61,287 nt of DNA from Gammaproteobacteria bacterium (GCA_013695765.1 JACCZW010000071.1:1-61287), one strand, 5' to 3'; numbered from the stretch's first letter, positions 7,814 through 18,548 are shown. The notes: generated by a model from the letters alone, not told the origin. A program made the numbers and translations.

Positions 7814-9227
7814 CGAGCCGGTGTAGTCCTTTGAGGCGATTGCGCAGCCTGTCGAAAAATGCCTCCAGATTCCGTAGTCCAGGGATGGTGCTGTTGCGCG
7901 GTGGCTGGAACAGCTTTAACTGGCTATAAACGTCATCGAGTGTGTTGTTGTACGGCGTGGCGGAAACGAGGATGACGCCCTTGCCCTGGCAGATGCGCGT
8001 GAGGTGCTCGTAGCGCTGCGTCGAGTCGCTTTTGAAGCGATGCGATTCGTCGATGAAGACGTATTTGTAGAATTCGACGCCCTGGTCGATGACCTCCTCG
8101 AGCTTGCCGATGGACACGCACTTGTGTCCGGGGATGCAGAAGTCGCGGAAGACACGCGGCCAGTAGCCGGGGCTATTTTCATCGAGGAGGCTCGGCGGCG
8201 CGATGATGAGGCAGCGGCCATCGAGTTGCAGCGCGAGCAATGCGGAGATGTAGGTTTTGCCCAAACCGACAACGTCCGAGATGAAGACGCCGCCGTAGGA
8301 CTTGAGCATCTGCTGTGCCGTGAAGACGGCGTCCTCCTGATAGCTCAACTTCTTGAAATTCTGTGGCAGGTTTTCCGAGTTCAGCCTGGTGCGGCCGCCG
8401 AGATAATCGCGGAAGTATTCGGCGAGAAACTTGAGGTACAGCTCATAGGGCGTGAAAAACGCGAACGGCGACTCCTTCTTCACAGTGTTAAGGATCGTCT
8501 CGTGAACGTCCTTTACATCGACTGCGCGCTCCCACAACTCATTGAAGCGATACAGTGCGTAGTCATGCTCCTCGGGCTCTGCGAGGAGCACGTTGAACTC
8601 TAGATTCCCTTCCAGCCCGCTGTAGGAAAAGTTGCTCGACCCAGTGATGACTTAGCAGTGGTTCACGCTCTCTACCGGGTGCTCCGGCGTCATGATGTAG
8701 ACCTTCGCGTGGATGTTCTGCTCGCGGTAGAGCTTCACCTCCAGTTTGCCCGAGCGTATCCACTCGATGAACTTCCGTATGCCCATCTCAATGGCGAGCG
8801 TGTCCCGCGCCTGCACAAGTTCGCTTTGCAGCATGCTGCTGAATGTGGTCTTGACCTCGGCGGTGGATGGCGCGCGCTCTTCGGATTCGTTATTCGCGAT
8901 CTGAATGAGCCCGTCGACGACCTGCTCGTTTTTCAGGCCAATGAGGATGCGGACTTTCTTGACGGATTCGAGCGCGGGATAGAGCCGGAAGAAACCACTT
9001 ATGAAAAAGTATCCAACGAGGCAATCGAAGTCCTGGGTCCGCAACAGGATTTTTTCCAGCCGCTTGCTCAGCGTGTTCTCGCCTTGGTTGGTGAGAAATT
9101 TCGTCGGCGTTGGAGGATGTGTGTGCTGCGTGGGCAGGACGATTTCAGTTTCCGGCTTTTTCACGCCGTCCCATCCCCTTTTATGAACAACCGTGGCTTG
9201 TGGCTGTGTACCCTTGATTTCGGACAC
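7779..9227 (-). pseudogene. PLD-nuclease/SNF2-like helicase gene, 5' part with premature stop and 3' deletion
   Basis: Two open segments in one frame belong together. Segment 9227-8655 encodes 191 residues with the start FLTNQGENTLSKRLEKIL, the GYFFISGFFRLYPAL helix and the first half of a phospholipase D motif (HAKVYI). A TAA at 8652-8654 interrupts it; directly after, the same frame reads VITGSSNFSYSGLEGN, the second half of the PLD motif. The helicase part then follows: Q-motif-like YQEDAV, Walker A DVVGLGKTYIS, Walker B DESHRF and motif III SATPYNN. It ends near FFDRLRNRLKGL, where the remaining helicase and the start of the methyltransferase gene have been deleted. Proteins joining a PLD domain to such a helicase usually exceed 1000 residues and sit beside an Eco57I-like methyltransferase, so this is the restriction half of a dead defence module. 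Confidence 0.75.
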
Positions 9228-9415
9228 CCCGACCCCGCTGGTATCTTACAGGCCGAAGCGCGCGGGGAACATACGCACGAGCCACCCTCAAGGTTGATCC
9301 ATCTTTTGTTTATTCAGCCGGCACCTTTTACGGGTGGCAACGGTCACAGTGTACGTCTCGCCCGGCCGGGCTCGCACCGGTCATCTGGCGGCTGACCGGC
9401 TAACAAGGCGATCTC

Positions 9416-10609
9416 ATGCGATTGAAAAGCTTACGAATCATCCCGCTATGCCTGGCGGCGCCCGCGCTTATTCTGATGTTAGCCGCTTGTGGCGGCAAGA
9501 CCGAGCGCCAGACACAAGCGCCAGCACCGCTGGTAGTAACGGTAGCTCAGCCGCTGATCAGGCAGATTGCCAACTGGGATGAGTACACCGGCCGCCTGGC
9601 CGCCGTCGACGCGGTTGAGGTGCGGGCGAGAGTCAGCGGTTACCTGAAATCGGTGCATTTAAGAGACGGTGCGATCGTCGACAGAGGCGATCTGCTGTTC
9701 GTGATCGATCGGCGACCATACGAGGCAGCGCTGGACCGCGCCTCGGCGCAGGCTAATCAGGCCGCGACGCAACTTAAACTGGCCCGTGACGAGCGCGAGC
9801 GCGCCGAGCGTTTGTATGAGTCTCGCGCGGTCTCGGAAGAAGAACTTAATGTCCGTGTGCAGGCCGAACGCGGAGCCGCCGCGCGGCTGGAGGCGGCGCA
9901 GGCCGCGGTCTCGACCGCCGAGCTGGACTTAAGTTTTACGCGGGTGCGTGCGCCGATCGGCGGCCGCATCTCGCGCGAGTTGGTGACGCAAGGCAATTTG
10001 ATCGGCGGCGGCAGCGCCAGCTCGACCTTATTAACAACTATCGTGTCACTGGACCCCATCTACGTCTATTTTCCCACCGACGAATATGCCTATCTGCGTT
10101 ATGCGCGCACGGCCGACGCCGGCGAACAGCCCGGTACTCGTGATCAGCAATATCCGGTGCGGTTGCAGCTCGCCGACGAGCAGGGTTTTCCGCACCAGGG
10201 GCATCTGGACTTCATCGATAACCGCATTGACGAGGCGACCGGCACCATGATGGGCAGGGCCGTAATTCCCAACCCGGATTACCTGCTGGTGCCGAGGCTA
10301 TTCGCCAGAGTCGAGCTGCGTGGTCAGGGTCCATCGCGTGCGCTGCTGATACCGGACGCCGCGATCGGCACCGATCAGGCGCAGAAGTTCGTATACGTGA
10401 TCAACGAAGACAACGTGGTGGCGCGCAAACGCGTGGTGCCGGGCGAGCGCCACGGCAACTTGCGCGTGATCAGCGACGGCCTGACGGAAGGCGATCGAGT
10501 CATCGTCAAGGGCGTGCAGCGCGCCACACCAGGCGCGAATGTTAACCCGCGGCGGATCAGCCTGGAGTCACCGCAACCGCCGCGCCAGGCGCGTTTGCGC
10601 CGGCCATGA
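9416..10609 (+). CDS. RND efflux periplasmic adaptor (membrane fusion) lipoprotein
   Basis: The 397-residue protein begins with a lipoprotein signal and lipobox LAAC (acylated Cys25), placing it on the periplasmic face of the inner membrane. It has the AcrA/MexE domain order: barrel-sandwich half with EVRARVSGYLKSVHLRDG, an alpha-helical hairpin (about 105-170, rich in AQA/LARDERERAERLY), the second lipoyl half (FTRVRAPIGGRI), then beta-barrel and membrane-proximal domains. It links the inner-membrane pump to an outer-membrane channel. Its TGA overlaps the ATG of the pump gene (ATGA at 10606), so both are translationally coupled. No outer-membrane factor gene is adjacent, so the pump probably uses a TolC/OprM-like protein encoded elsewhere. 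No regulator gene is next to it. Substrates cannot be predicted. Confidence 0.93.
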   Translation: MRLKSLRIIPLCLAAPALILMLAACGGKTERQTQAPAPLVVTVAQPLIRQIANWDEYTGRLAAVDAVEVRARVSGYLKSVHLRDGAIVDRGDLLFVIDRRPYEAALDRASAQANQAATQLKLARDERERAERLYESRAVSEEELNVRVQAERGAAARLEAAQAAVSTAELDLSFTRVRAPIGGRISRELVTQGNLIGGGSASSTLLTTIVSLDPIYVYFPTDEYAYLRYARTADAGEQPGTRDQQYPVRLQLADEQGFPHQGHLDFIDNRIDEATGTMMGRAVIPNPDYLLVPRLFARVELRGQGPSRALLIPDAAIGTDQAQKFVYVINEDNVVARKRVVPGERHGNLRVISDGLTEGDRVIVKGVQRATPGANVNPRRISLESPQPPRQARLRRP

Positions 10610-13600
10610 ATTTTCCTCACGTCTTCATCGAGCGCCCGCGCTTTGCGGTGGTGTGCTCGCTTTTGATCACCATTGTAGGTGCGGTGGCCTACTTCGGCTT
10701 GCCGATCACGCAGTATCCCGAGATCGCACCGCCGACCGTTGTGGTGTCGGGCACTTATCCTGGCGCCAACCCGGAAGAAGTCGCCGAGACCGTCGCGACG
10801 CCGCTGGAGCAGGAAATCAACGGGGTCGAGGGCATGTTGTACATGAACTCCAACACCACCAGCGACGGCGCGTTCGAACTGGAAGTCACGTTCGAACTCG
10901 GCACCGATCTGGATACCGCGCAGGTGCTGGTGGAGAACCGCGCGTCGGTGGCCGAATCGAGACTGCCCGAGGAGGTGCGCCAGCAGGGTCTCATCACCCG
11001 CAAGCGCTCGCCGGACCTGATGATGGTGGTGCACGTGCTGTCGCCGGATGGCACTTACGACGAGCTTTACATCAGCAACTACGTGGAGTTGCAGATCGCC
11101 GAAGTGCTCAGAAGAGTCGAGGGCGTGGGCGACATCATCGTGTTCGGCGCGCGCGAATACAGCATGCGCATCTGGATGGACCCGGAACGGCTGGCGTCGC
11201 TGAATCTCACCGCCAGCGACGTTACCCGTGCCTTGCAGGGGCAGAACGTACAGGTCGCCGCCGGCACGCTGGGTCAGCCGCCGATGCCGCTGGACAACGC
11301 GTTTCAACTCACCGTCAACACGCAAGGCCGTTTTGCCACGCCCGAACAGTTCAGTGACGTCATCGTCAAGGCCGGCGCCGACGGGCGCCTGGTGCGGCTG
11401 GGCGACGTGGCCAGAGTGGAGCTGGGCGCGCAGGACTACGTGCGCAATAGTTATCTGGACGGTCAGGCGGCCGCCGGCATCGGCGTATTCCAGTTGCCGG
11501 GCGGCAACGCGCTCGCCACCGCCGACGAGATCCGCGCGGTCATGCGCGACCTGTCGCAGGACTTCCCACCCGGGCTCGCGTACGAGATCGCCTACGACCC
11601 GACGCAGTTTGTCGAGGAGTCGATCAATTCGGTGTACGTGACGATCTTCGAGGCGGTCGTGCTCGTGTGCCTGGTGATCATCGCGTTTTTACAGACGTGG
11701 CGTGCGGCCGTGATCGCGATCGTGGCGATCCCGGTCGCCTTGATCGGCACCTTTGCGGTGCTTACGGCGTTGGGCTTTTCGCTCAACAATCTGACCCTGT
11801 TCGGGCTGGCGCTCGCGGTTGGCATCGTGGTGGACGACGCGATCGTGGTGGTCGAAAATATGGAGCGCAACCTGCGGGCGGGCCTGAGCGCGCGCGAGGC
11901 CGCCCACAAGACCATGGACGAGGTCGGCGCGGCGCTGATTTCAATCGGGCTGGTGTTGTGTGCGGTGTTCATTCCCGCGGCCTTCATCGGCGGCATTTCG
12001 AGCCAGTTCTTCCAGCAGTTCGCGGTCACCATCGCCGCGGCGACCATCATCTCGACGTTTGTGTCGCTGACCTTAAATCCGAGTCTGGGCGCGCTGCTGC
12101 TGAGAAAGAACGACGACGACGCGCGTGGCTTTTTCAGCCGCCTGACGCGACCGTTCTTCCACGGCTTCGATCGCGCCTTCGAAGCTGCCAGCCGCGGTTA
12201 CGGGGCGGTGGTGAGCAAGCTTGTGCGCCATTCAGTGATGGTGCTGGTGGTCTTTGTGATTCTGATATTTGCCACCGTGTTCGCGATCAGCCAGGTGCCC
12301 GGCGGATTTATACCCGAGCAGGATCAGGGTTATCTCATCGTGTCCGTCAAGTTGCCCCAGGGCGCCTCGTTACAACGCACGGATGCGGTGGTGAAACACG
12401 CCGACAGCTTGATACGCAAGACGAAGGGTGTGGCGCACGTGGTTGGAATCGCGGGCTTTTCCGGCGTTACGCGCGCGACCTCGCCTTATGAGGCGGCGAT
12501 GTTCGTGTTGCTGCCACCCTTCGCGGAGCGTGCGTCCGGCGAGACGGCTACGGCGTTGATCGGCCGTTTGCAGAAGACCTTGTCGGGCATACAGGCGGCC
12601 GAGTTTCTGGTGATCGAGCCGCCGGCGGTGCGCGGCCTGGGCACCAGCGGCGGTTTCACCATGATGCTGCAGGATCGCGGCGGTGCGGGCTTGCAGGCGC
12701 TGGAGCGGGCGACCGGCGAGTTGTTAGCGGCAGCCGCCGGGTCACCGAACCTTGGAAGTGTTTTTACCACCTTCAGCACGGACACGCCGCGTTATTATCT
12801 CGACATCGACCGCACCAAGGCCGAGATGCTGAACGTGCCGGTGGAAAACGTCTTCAGCACGTTGGCAACAAATCTGGGCTCATCGTATGTCAACGATTTC
12901 AATCTGTTCGGACGCGTTTTTAGGGTAACGGCGCAAGCAGATGCCGAGTATCGTCTGGAGCCGGACGACATCATGCAGTTGCGTGCGCGCTCTGACACCG
13001 GCGCGATGGTGCCATTGGGTTCGCTGGCCGAAATCCGCTGGACCACGGGTCCGGACCGGGTGGTGCGCCATAACCTTTATCCGGCGGCCGAGGTGCAGGG
13101 CAACGCCGCACCGGGCATTAGTTCAGGCGCGGCGTTGACCGCCATGGAGCAACTCGCGGCGGAACATCTGCCGCAAGGCTTCGATTTCGAGTGGGTGGAG
13201 ACGGCGTATCAGGAGCGCGAAGCCGGCAACACGGGCCTGCTGGTCTTCCCCTTGAGCGTCCTGTTTGTGTTTCTGTTGCTCACCGCGCAGTACGAGAGTT
13301 GGTCGCTACCGCTCGCGATCATTCTCATCGTGCCTTTGTGCCTGCTGTTCGCGATCACCGGCATCTGGTTGCGTGGCATGGACAATAACATTCTCACGCA
13401 GATTGGCTTCGTGGTGCTGATCGGCCTTGCGTGCAAGAACGCGGTGCTGATCGTGGAGTTTGCCAAGCAGCGGCAGAATGAAGGCAAAGACCGCTTCACC
13501 GCCGCCATCGAAGCTGCACAGATGCGGCTGCGCCCGGTGTTGATGACATCGTTCGCCTTCATCCTCGGTGTGGTGCCGCTGATGCTTGCTTCCGGCGCCG

Positions 13601-13770
13601 GCGCGGAGATGCGTCAGGTTCTGGGTACGGCGGTATTCAGCGGCATGCTGGGCGTGACCTTCTTCGGCCTGCTGTTTACGCCGGTGTTCTACGTGGTGAT
13701 CGAAGGATTTATCGATCGTCGCGCGCAGCGGGCTGCCGAGAGCACAGGGGAGCGCGCCGCACAGGCGTAA
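10606..13770 (+). CDS. RND multidrug efflux pump, HAE-1 (AcrB/MexF-like) permease
   Basis: At 1054 residues it has the size and layout of AcrB-type trimeric H+/drug antiporters: TM1, a large periplasmic porter loop, TM2-7, a second loop and TM8-12. The paired aspartates needed for proton relay are present in TM4 (D410-D411 in AVGIVVDDAIVVVENMERN). Also visible are the N-terminal FIERPRFAVV, the PITQYPEIAPP start of the porter domain, and the TM10-11 GLACKNAVLIVEFA segment. It forms an operon with the adaptor lipoprotein by a 4-base overlap. The nearest subgroup by eye is MexF/AcrB of broad specificity; antibiotic, solvent or fatty-acid export cannot be told apart. The gene is intact. Confidence 0.95.
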   Translation: MNFPHVFIERPRFAVVCSLLITIVGAVAYFGLPITQYPEIAPPTVVVSGTYPGANPEEVAETVATPLEQEINGVEGMLYMNSNTTSDGAFELEVTFELGTDLDTAQVLVENRASVAESRLPEEVRQQGLITRKRSPDLMMVVHVLSPDGTYDELYISNYVELQIAEVLRRVEGVGDIIVFGAREYSMRIWMDPERLASLNLTASDVTRALQGQNVQVAAGTLGQPPMPLDNAFQLTVNTQGRFATPEQFSDVIVKAGADGRLVRLGDVARVELGAQDYVRNSYLDGQAAAGIGVFQLPGGNALATADEIRAVMRDLSQDFPPGLAYEIAYDPTQFVEESINSVYVTIFEAVVLVCLVIIAFLQTWRAAVIAIVAIPVALIGTFAVLTALGFSLNNLTLFGLALAVGIVVDDAIVVVENMERNLRAGLSAREAAHKTMDEVGAALISIGLVLCAVFIPAAFIGGISSQFFQQFAVTIAAATIISTFVSLTLNPSLGALLLRKNDDDARGFFSRLTRPFFHGFDRAFEAASRGYGAVVSKLVRHSVMVLVVFVILIFATVFAISQVPGGFIPEQDQGYLIVSVKLPQGASLQRTDAVVKHADSLIRKTKGVAHVVGIAGFSGVTRATSPYEAAMFVLLPPFAERASGETATALIGRLQKTLSGIQAAEFLVIEPPAVRGLGTSGGFTMMLQDRGGAGLQALERATGELLAAAAGSPNLGSVFTTFSTDTPRYYLDIDRTKAEMLNVPVENVFSTLATNLGSSYVNDFNLFGRVFRVTAQADAEYRLEPDDIMQLRARSDTGAMVPLGSLAEIRWTTGPDRVVRHNLYPAAEVQGNAAPGISSGAALTAMEQLAAEHLPQGFDFEWVETAYQEREAGNTGLLVFPLSVLFVFLLLTAQYESWSLPLAIILIVPLCLLFAITGIWLRGMDNNILTQIGFVVLIGLACKNAVLIVEFAKQRQNEGKDRFTAAIEAAQMRLRPVLMTSFAFILGVVPLMLASGAGAEMRQVLGTAVFSGMLGVTFFGLLFTPVFYVVIEGFIDRRAQRAAESTGERAAQA

Positions 13771-14421
13771 TCTCTGGCGCTTGTTGGGAGCGTGCAGGGC
13801 GGAAGCCCAGGCTAGCGTGCTGCCGCGAAGGTGGGTGGAACCGCCGCGGTAGGTGGATACGCCCGTTAAGCTACCGTGAGCGGGTCGAACAAGGGGCGAC
13901 GGGTTTTATCCGCCCTACGTGGCTACATTGCCTGCTGACCTTACCATTTTGCGGAGGCATTAAAACAAAAGCCCTCGTCTGTCACTCCCCATCCTCACCT
14001 TTCCCCGTCAAAGGGGAAGGAGTCGTAGCCTGCCAACCTGGCCCGTCAATGACCTGATGGGACCTCCGGGCGCTCACCCAATCAACACCCTTCCGCCGGG
14101 AATCCATTAACTGATCTGCGCTCGCCGCGCGTCCACGTTTGAATTCGCTATTGCGGGTGATAAGCGGCGAGGCTGGACAGACAGGTGGTCGCCATAATCT
14201 TGGCCACACGCCATAGACTACCGCTTATCGTTTCGTTCGAACCCTTTAACAATACCCGTCAAAATTCGTGTACTTAACGCGCCAAAAAGTCTCGGCCCGG
14301 ATGCAGGGAATAGGAATTAGGCATGCAACGCGTCCTGACCCGGCAGGCTTCGTCGCGGGTTCCTCGCGTCACGGCGTGAGCCAGTCGTGCTATCGGCCGT
14401 CGCGGCGCCGAGAGGCGTCTC
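13771..14421. other. Repeat-rich intergenic region
   Basis: This 650-base gap has no recognisable gene. It holds a diverged copy of the GTAGGGTGGAT-type element (about 13829-13919, with TAGGTGGATACGCC and GGTTTTATCCGCCCTAC) and a CCCC/GGGG hairpin repeat (13988-14027). The remaining 14030-14420 has short frames on both strands without family resemblance. Confidence 0.5.
13988..14027. repeat. Hairpin repeat, copy 1 (TTTCCCCGTCAAAGGGGAAGG)
   Basis: The sequence contains CTTTCCCC GTCA AAGGGGAAGG, a short hairpin with 7-8 paired bases. Its reverse complement closely matches 45951-45985 (CTCCTTCCCC(C)TTTGACGGGG then GGTGAGG). Two oriented copies far apart indicate a dispersed intergenic repeat family. 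Confidence 0.6.
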
Positions 14422-15284
14422 ATGGCAGCCAATGAGCTGATACTGATCGCGCCCGTCGGTCTTCCCGCAGCGAAAGTCCGTCTGCTGACCAGCATGTTTC
14501 TGCTTTCCAGATCCCGGCCGCGAAGTTATGCGCTCGCCACCAGATTCGAGGAAGCTAAAATCCTCATGGTAGACGCGGACAACGCGGGCGCCCTTGCCAG
14601 TTGGCGCACGATGCTCGCCGCCCGGCCCGGCGTTCCCACCGTTTTCGTGAGCCAGCGGGCCGCGTGGATCCTAAGCAATATCACTTACAGCGGCGCTTCT
14701 CGATCGGCAAGGTGCTGCAGCTACTCGACCAGATAGCGCTCACCGAGCTCAAGGTCACAGCCGGCGTGGCGATCGGTGACACGACTGCGGTGCAAACCAC
14801 AATTGAAAATCAATATGCGAACGAAGCCCATCTGTACGGCGCACAGACAAAATCAGCGGCGGCGGGCGGCGAACAGCGGGTTCTTGTCGTCGACGACAGT
14901 CCAACGGTGCGCAAGCAGATCGAACTCGGCCTGCTTCCCTATCGCGTCACCGTAGATCTCGCCGAAACGGGCGAGCGAGCCCTGGAGCTTATAGCCAGAC
15001 AAACCTACGTCCTGGTCTTCCTGGACGTGGTGCTGCCCGGAACGGATGGCTACCAGGTATGTAAGAGCATAAAAAAACAGGCAATTACAAAAAAGACGCG
15101 GGTGGTGATGCTGACTGGCAAATCTTCGCCGTTCGATCGCGTGCGCGGAACCCTGGCAGGCTGCGACGCCTATTTGACCAAGCCTGTCGAAAGCAAAACT
15201 TTCCAGGGCGTGCTGCAAAAGTATCTGACCGTGCCCGCACAGCAGGGCGGGGTTCGTAACGCGGCCGCGCCGACGAACGCATGA
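14422..15284 (+). pseudogene. pilG: PilG-like response regulator, frameshifted
   Basis: The gene encodes an N-terminal segment of about 80 residues that ends VPTVFVSQRA in frame 1, then continues in another frame as VDPKQYHLQRRFSIGKVLQL. The junction near 14665 reads GCCGCGTGG where GCCGTGG would keep the frame, a two-base duplication. The C-terminal part is a complete receiver domain: acidic pair in LVVDDSPTVRKQ, phospho-acceptor in FLDVVLPGTDG, and conserved lysine in YLTKPV. It ends at TGA 15282-15284. Its place at the head of PilH-, PilI-, PilJ- and ChpA-like genes marks it as the first gene of a Pil-Chp twitching/surface-sensing operon. The receiver half could still be made from an internal start. 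Confidence 0.75.
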
Positions 15285-15417
15285 CGCATTCAGTGATGCC
15301 AGGCCGATACCGTATGAAACGCACCTTTTCTAAGGTAATGCCTGTTTTATCGACATGTTTATGCAACACGTTTAATGCACCAACCGTTCAACTCACTTAA
15401 ATCCAAGGAGTCACAAA

Positions 15418-15780
15418 ATGTCCAAGAAAGCCCTGGTTGTAGACGATTCGCCCGCCGAACTGGCCAACATCAAGTCCATTCTCGCCGACGCCGGCTGTCT
15501 CGTCGTTACCGCATCGACCGGTAAGGAAGCTGTGGCAAAGGCAAAGGCCGAACGTCCCTCGGTAATTTTTCTCGACATCGTCATGCCCGATATGGACGGC
15601 TATGAAGCCTGCCGCCTGCTCGCCGAAGACTCGACCACCAAAGGCATTCCGGTTGTATTCGTAACCAGCAAGCGTCAGAAAGCCGACAAGGTCTGGGGTC
15701 AGATGCAGGGCGCCAAAGGCCACGTGGTCAAGCCTTACACGCCTGACCAGATCATCGACCAGCTGAAAGCCGTTTCTTAA
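15418..15780 (+). CDS. pilH: PilH-like single-domain response regulator
   Basis: This 120-residue receiver domain is complete: acidic pocket DD in ALVVDDSPAE, phospho-acceptor D in FLDIVMPDMDGYEAC, T in FVTSKRQ and lysine in VVKPYT. The segment KADKVWGQMQGAKGHVVKPY is typical of PilH. AAGGAG at 15405-15410 lies seven bases before the ATG. PilH works with PilG and the ChpA kinase to control type IV pilus extension and retraction, or acts as a phosphate sink. Only this gene and pilI are unbroken in the cluster, so its upstream kinase is probably absent. Confidence 0.88.
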   Translation: MSKKALVVDDSPAELANIKSILADAGCLVVTASTGKEAVAKAKAERPSVIFLDIVMPDMDGYEACRLLAEDSTTKGIPVVFVTSKRQKADKVWGQMQGAKGHVVKPYTPDQIIDQLKAVS

Positions 15781-15790
15781 AGGCTGGGGG

Positions 15791-16351
15791 ATGATCGCCA
15801 TGGATGCGCCTGAAATGCAACAGGAAGCCGCCGAATGGCAGTCGCCGAGCGCCGCCCTCAATCGCTTCGAACCGCCGGAGGGGACGCTTTTCGAGGCGAG
15901 CCAGGGGGCTAAGGCACGCACTCGTTACGGTTGCCAGATCGGCACCATCCACTTACTGATCGGCATGAACACCGTCAGCGAAGTTATGCCTCTGCCGGTG
16001 CTGGCCCCCGTCCCCAATACGCCTCCGTGGCTTAAGGGATTGCTCAACCTGCGCGGCAACCTGGTGCCGGTATTCGACCTGAAACTCCTGCTCGAACTTG
16101 AGGAACAAGAATCGGCGGGCAAGGCCATGGCGCTCATCCTGGACAAGGGCGAGCTGGCGGTCGGCATCATCGTCGACGGGTTTCCGCGACCGCTCACCGC
16201 ATTACGCAGCGTACAACACCTGCCAGAGTTGCCAAGGCGGCTGCATGCTTACGTATCCGCGGGCTATATGCAGGACGACGTGTTGTGGCTGGAGTTCGGC
16301 CACGAGCAGTTCTTCGATTCTCTAACCGGCACGCACAACGACAACCCCTGA
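15791..16351 (+). CDS. pilI: PilI-like CheW-domain adaptor
   Basis: The 186-residue protein carries one CheW domain from about residue 45 to 175, with the signature PPWLKGLLNLRGNLVPVFDL and the following ILDKGELAVGIIVDG strand. The N-terminal 40 residues are a short acidic extension. CheW adaptors connect the receptor (PilJ) to the kinase (ChpA) at the membrane. It starts 10 bases after pilH, with GGGGG just before the ATG at 15791; a second ATG at 15800 is possible. Both expected partners are broken downstream, so the protein is probably an orphan in this genome unless other chemosensory arrays exist. Confidence 0.87.
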   Translation: MIAMDAPEMQQEAAEWQSPSAALNRFEPPEGTLFEASQGAKARTRYGCQIGTIHLLIGMNTVSEVMPLPVLAPVPNTPPWLKGLLNLRGNLVPVFDLKLLLELEEQESAGKAMALILDKGELAVGIIVDGFPRPLTALRSVQHLPELPRRLHAYVSAGYMQDDVLWLEFGHEQFFDSLTGTHNDNP

Positions 16352-16489
16352 AACTAGGCAGCGTTAAATTTTTTTCCGCCTGCTCTTATAGAGCGCGGGG
16401 CCAGCCAGCGGATCATTTGTCAATCATCGGTCGGATAACATGAGGGAATAGAAAGTGAAACAACTAAACTATCTAGCGCGCTGCGCGAT

Positions 16490-18548
16490 ATGCCGGTAGC
16501 CCGCAAGTTCCAGGTGCTGATGGGGATGATCCTCATCGGTTACGTGTTGGTGGGCGTCGACTACTTTCTCTCGCTGCGAGCGGAAGAAGGGACGCAGAAA
16601 GTGCTCTCGGGCCACCACGAATTCGCCGCCGACGTGGACAAGCTCGAGATTGCGCTGCTCCAAGCCGAAGAGTTCGAAGTCCAGTTCCTGCGCACCGGCG
16701 ACATGTCGTACGCCCAGAGGTTCGACGAGTTTCCGCAAGCCGCGCTGGTCGATCTGGACGCGGTGCGGGCGGAAACGAGCAACGAGCGCGAGCTCGCGCT
16801 GCTCTCCGATCTGGGCAGGGAAATGGCCGCGTACCGTGAAAAATTCACCGAGATCACCGCCATGCAGCAAGCCTTGGGCGCGGACGAAAACAGCGGTCTG
16901 CTGGGTAGGCTGATCAAGGCGGCGCAGTTGGCCGACTCGGACATTAGACAGGCAAATGCGACACCGCTATTGGCTTCGCTGCTGCAGATGCGTGTGCACG
17001 AGAAGAACTTCATCCAACGCGACGCGGAAATCTATCTCCAGCGGCACGCCGAGGAGTAAGTCAGCTTCGAACAACAGCTCGCTGCCCAGAAGCTAGGCGA
17101 GCCGGTGCGCGCGGCAATTGCCGGGGACATGGCGGAATACCGGAACGCGCTAGAGGCGTTCGCCAAAGTGAGTTTAGTGCAGGTCGAACTCGCCCGCCAG
17201 CTCGACATCGAGATCGAGAAAATAAACCCGGTGCTCGACGAGATCGACAAGGTCAAGAACGTAGACGTGGCTGAGATCATAACGCAGAGCGCGGTGCGCC
17301 ACCGCAACACCATCATAGTATTCGTCGCCATCCTGCTGCTCAGCACGGCTGCTGTGGCGGCCGGCGCGTGGCTAGTCGCGCGCAGTGTTACTCGCCCGAT
17401 CGAAAACCTGCGGGGGACCATGCAGAAACTGCAACAAGGCGACAACGAGGCGCGCGCCGAGATGATGGGCAGGGACGAACTGGGCCAGCTCGCGTACAAC
17501 TTTAACTCGATGATGGATGAGCGCTTCGCGGTTCAGACCAGAATTCAGACGGAAAACGACAAGCTCAACGACTCGGTGTTGGGCCTGCTGCAGGCGGTGG
17601 CGCAACTCTCGCGCAGGGACTTGACGATCAAGGTGCCGGTAACCGAAGACGTGACCGGCCCCGTCGCGGACGCGCTAAATCTGATGACCGGCGAAACCGC
17701 CAAGGTGTTGCTGCTGGTGTCATCCCTTTCCGCTGACGTTACGTCCGCTTCGTTCAAGGTGAAGGAGCAGTCCGACAGCGTCATGGCCGGCGCCGCGGAC
17801 GGACAGCGCGAGGTGGAGTTCACGGCGCAATCATTAGGTGCTACGGCCGAAGCCATGAACCGCATCGCAGCACTTGCCGAGATCTGCAACACCGCCGCCG
17901 ACAACGCGATCAAGAATACCGAGACCGCGCTGCTGTCGGTGAACAGTACCGTAGGCGGCATCAACGGCATTCGGGATACCATCCGCGAGACGGAGAAACG
18001 CATCAAACGCCTGGGCGAACGTTCGCAGGAAATTTCCGGGGTGGTGAACCTGATTAACACCATCGCGGAACGCACGCACATTCTGGCGCTCAACGCCTCG
18101 ATGCACGCGGCTTCAGCAGGTGAGGCGGAACGCGGTTTCGCGGTGGTGGCGGACGAGGTGCAGAGGCTGGCGGAAAACGCGCGCCAGGCCACGGCGGAAA
18201 TCTCCACCCTGGTGAGGCAATATCCAGCTTGAAACGGCGGATACGGTGAACACCATGAACACCGCCATCAGCCAGGTCGTCGAAGGTAGCAAGCTCGCGG
18301 AGAAGGCCGGTGAACAAATGCAGGAGACGCAGAGAACAACCGCCGCCCTGGTGACGTCGGTGCAGCAGATCGCCAAAAGCTCGCAGGAGCAGGCGCAAGC
18401 CAGTCACCAGTTGATCACCCGCGCCAAGGCCATGCAGGACAGCAGCCAGAAAACCAGCCGGCAGTTGCAGAGCACGTACACCGACAACCTGGTGGAGTAT
18501 GCGATAGGACTGATTACCGCGGTGCGCGTATTCAAGCTGCCGGCCTGA
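16490..18548 (+). pseudogene. pilJ: PilJ-like methyl-accepting chemoreceptor, broken by one stop and one frameshift
   Basis: Three pieces read as one chemoreceptor. Piece one (16490-17056) has an N-terminal membrane helix (VLMGMILIGYVLVGVDYF) and the start of a periplasmic helical sensor region. A TAA at 17057-17059 interrupts HAEE/VSFEQQ; the same frame then continues through the second membrane helix (TIIVFVAILLLSTAAVAAGAW), a HAMP domain (RSVTRPIENL) and most of the signalling hairpin, including its tip ERTHILALNASMHAASAGEA. Near 18215 one extra base shifts the frame, and NIQLETADTVNTMNTAISQV continues the receptor to 18548. In Pseudomonas, PilJ senses pilus retraction signals and feeds ChpA. 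The mutations make a full-length product impossible. Confidence 0.8.

Noticed and set aside
7779-9227. DISARM or BREX defence system
   Set aside because: PLD, helicase and methylase parts are present, but the DUF1998 (DrmB) or BrxC/PglZ genes are absent and the domain order fits a two-gene restriction-like locus better.
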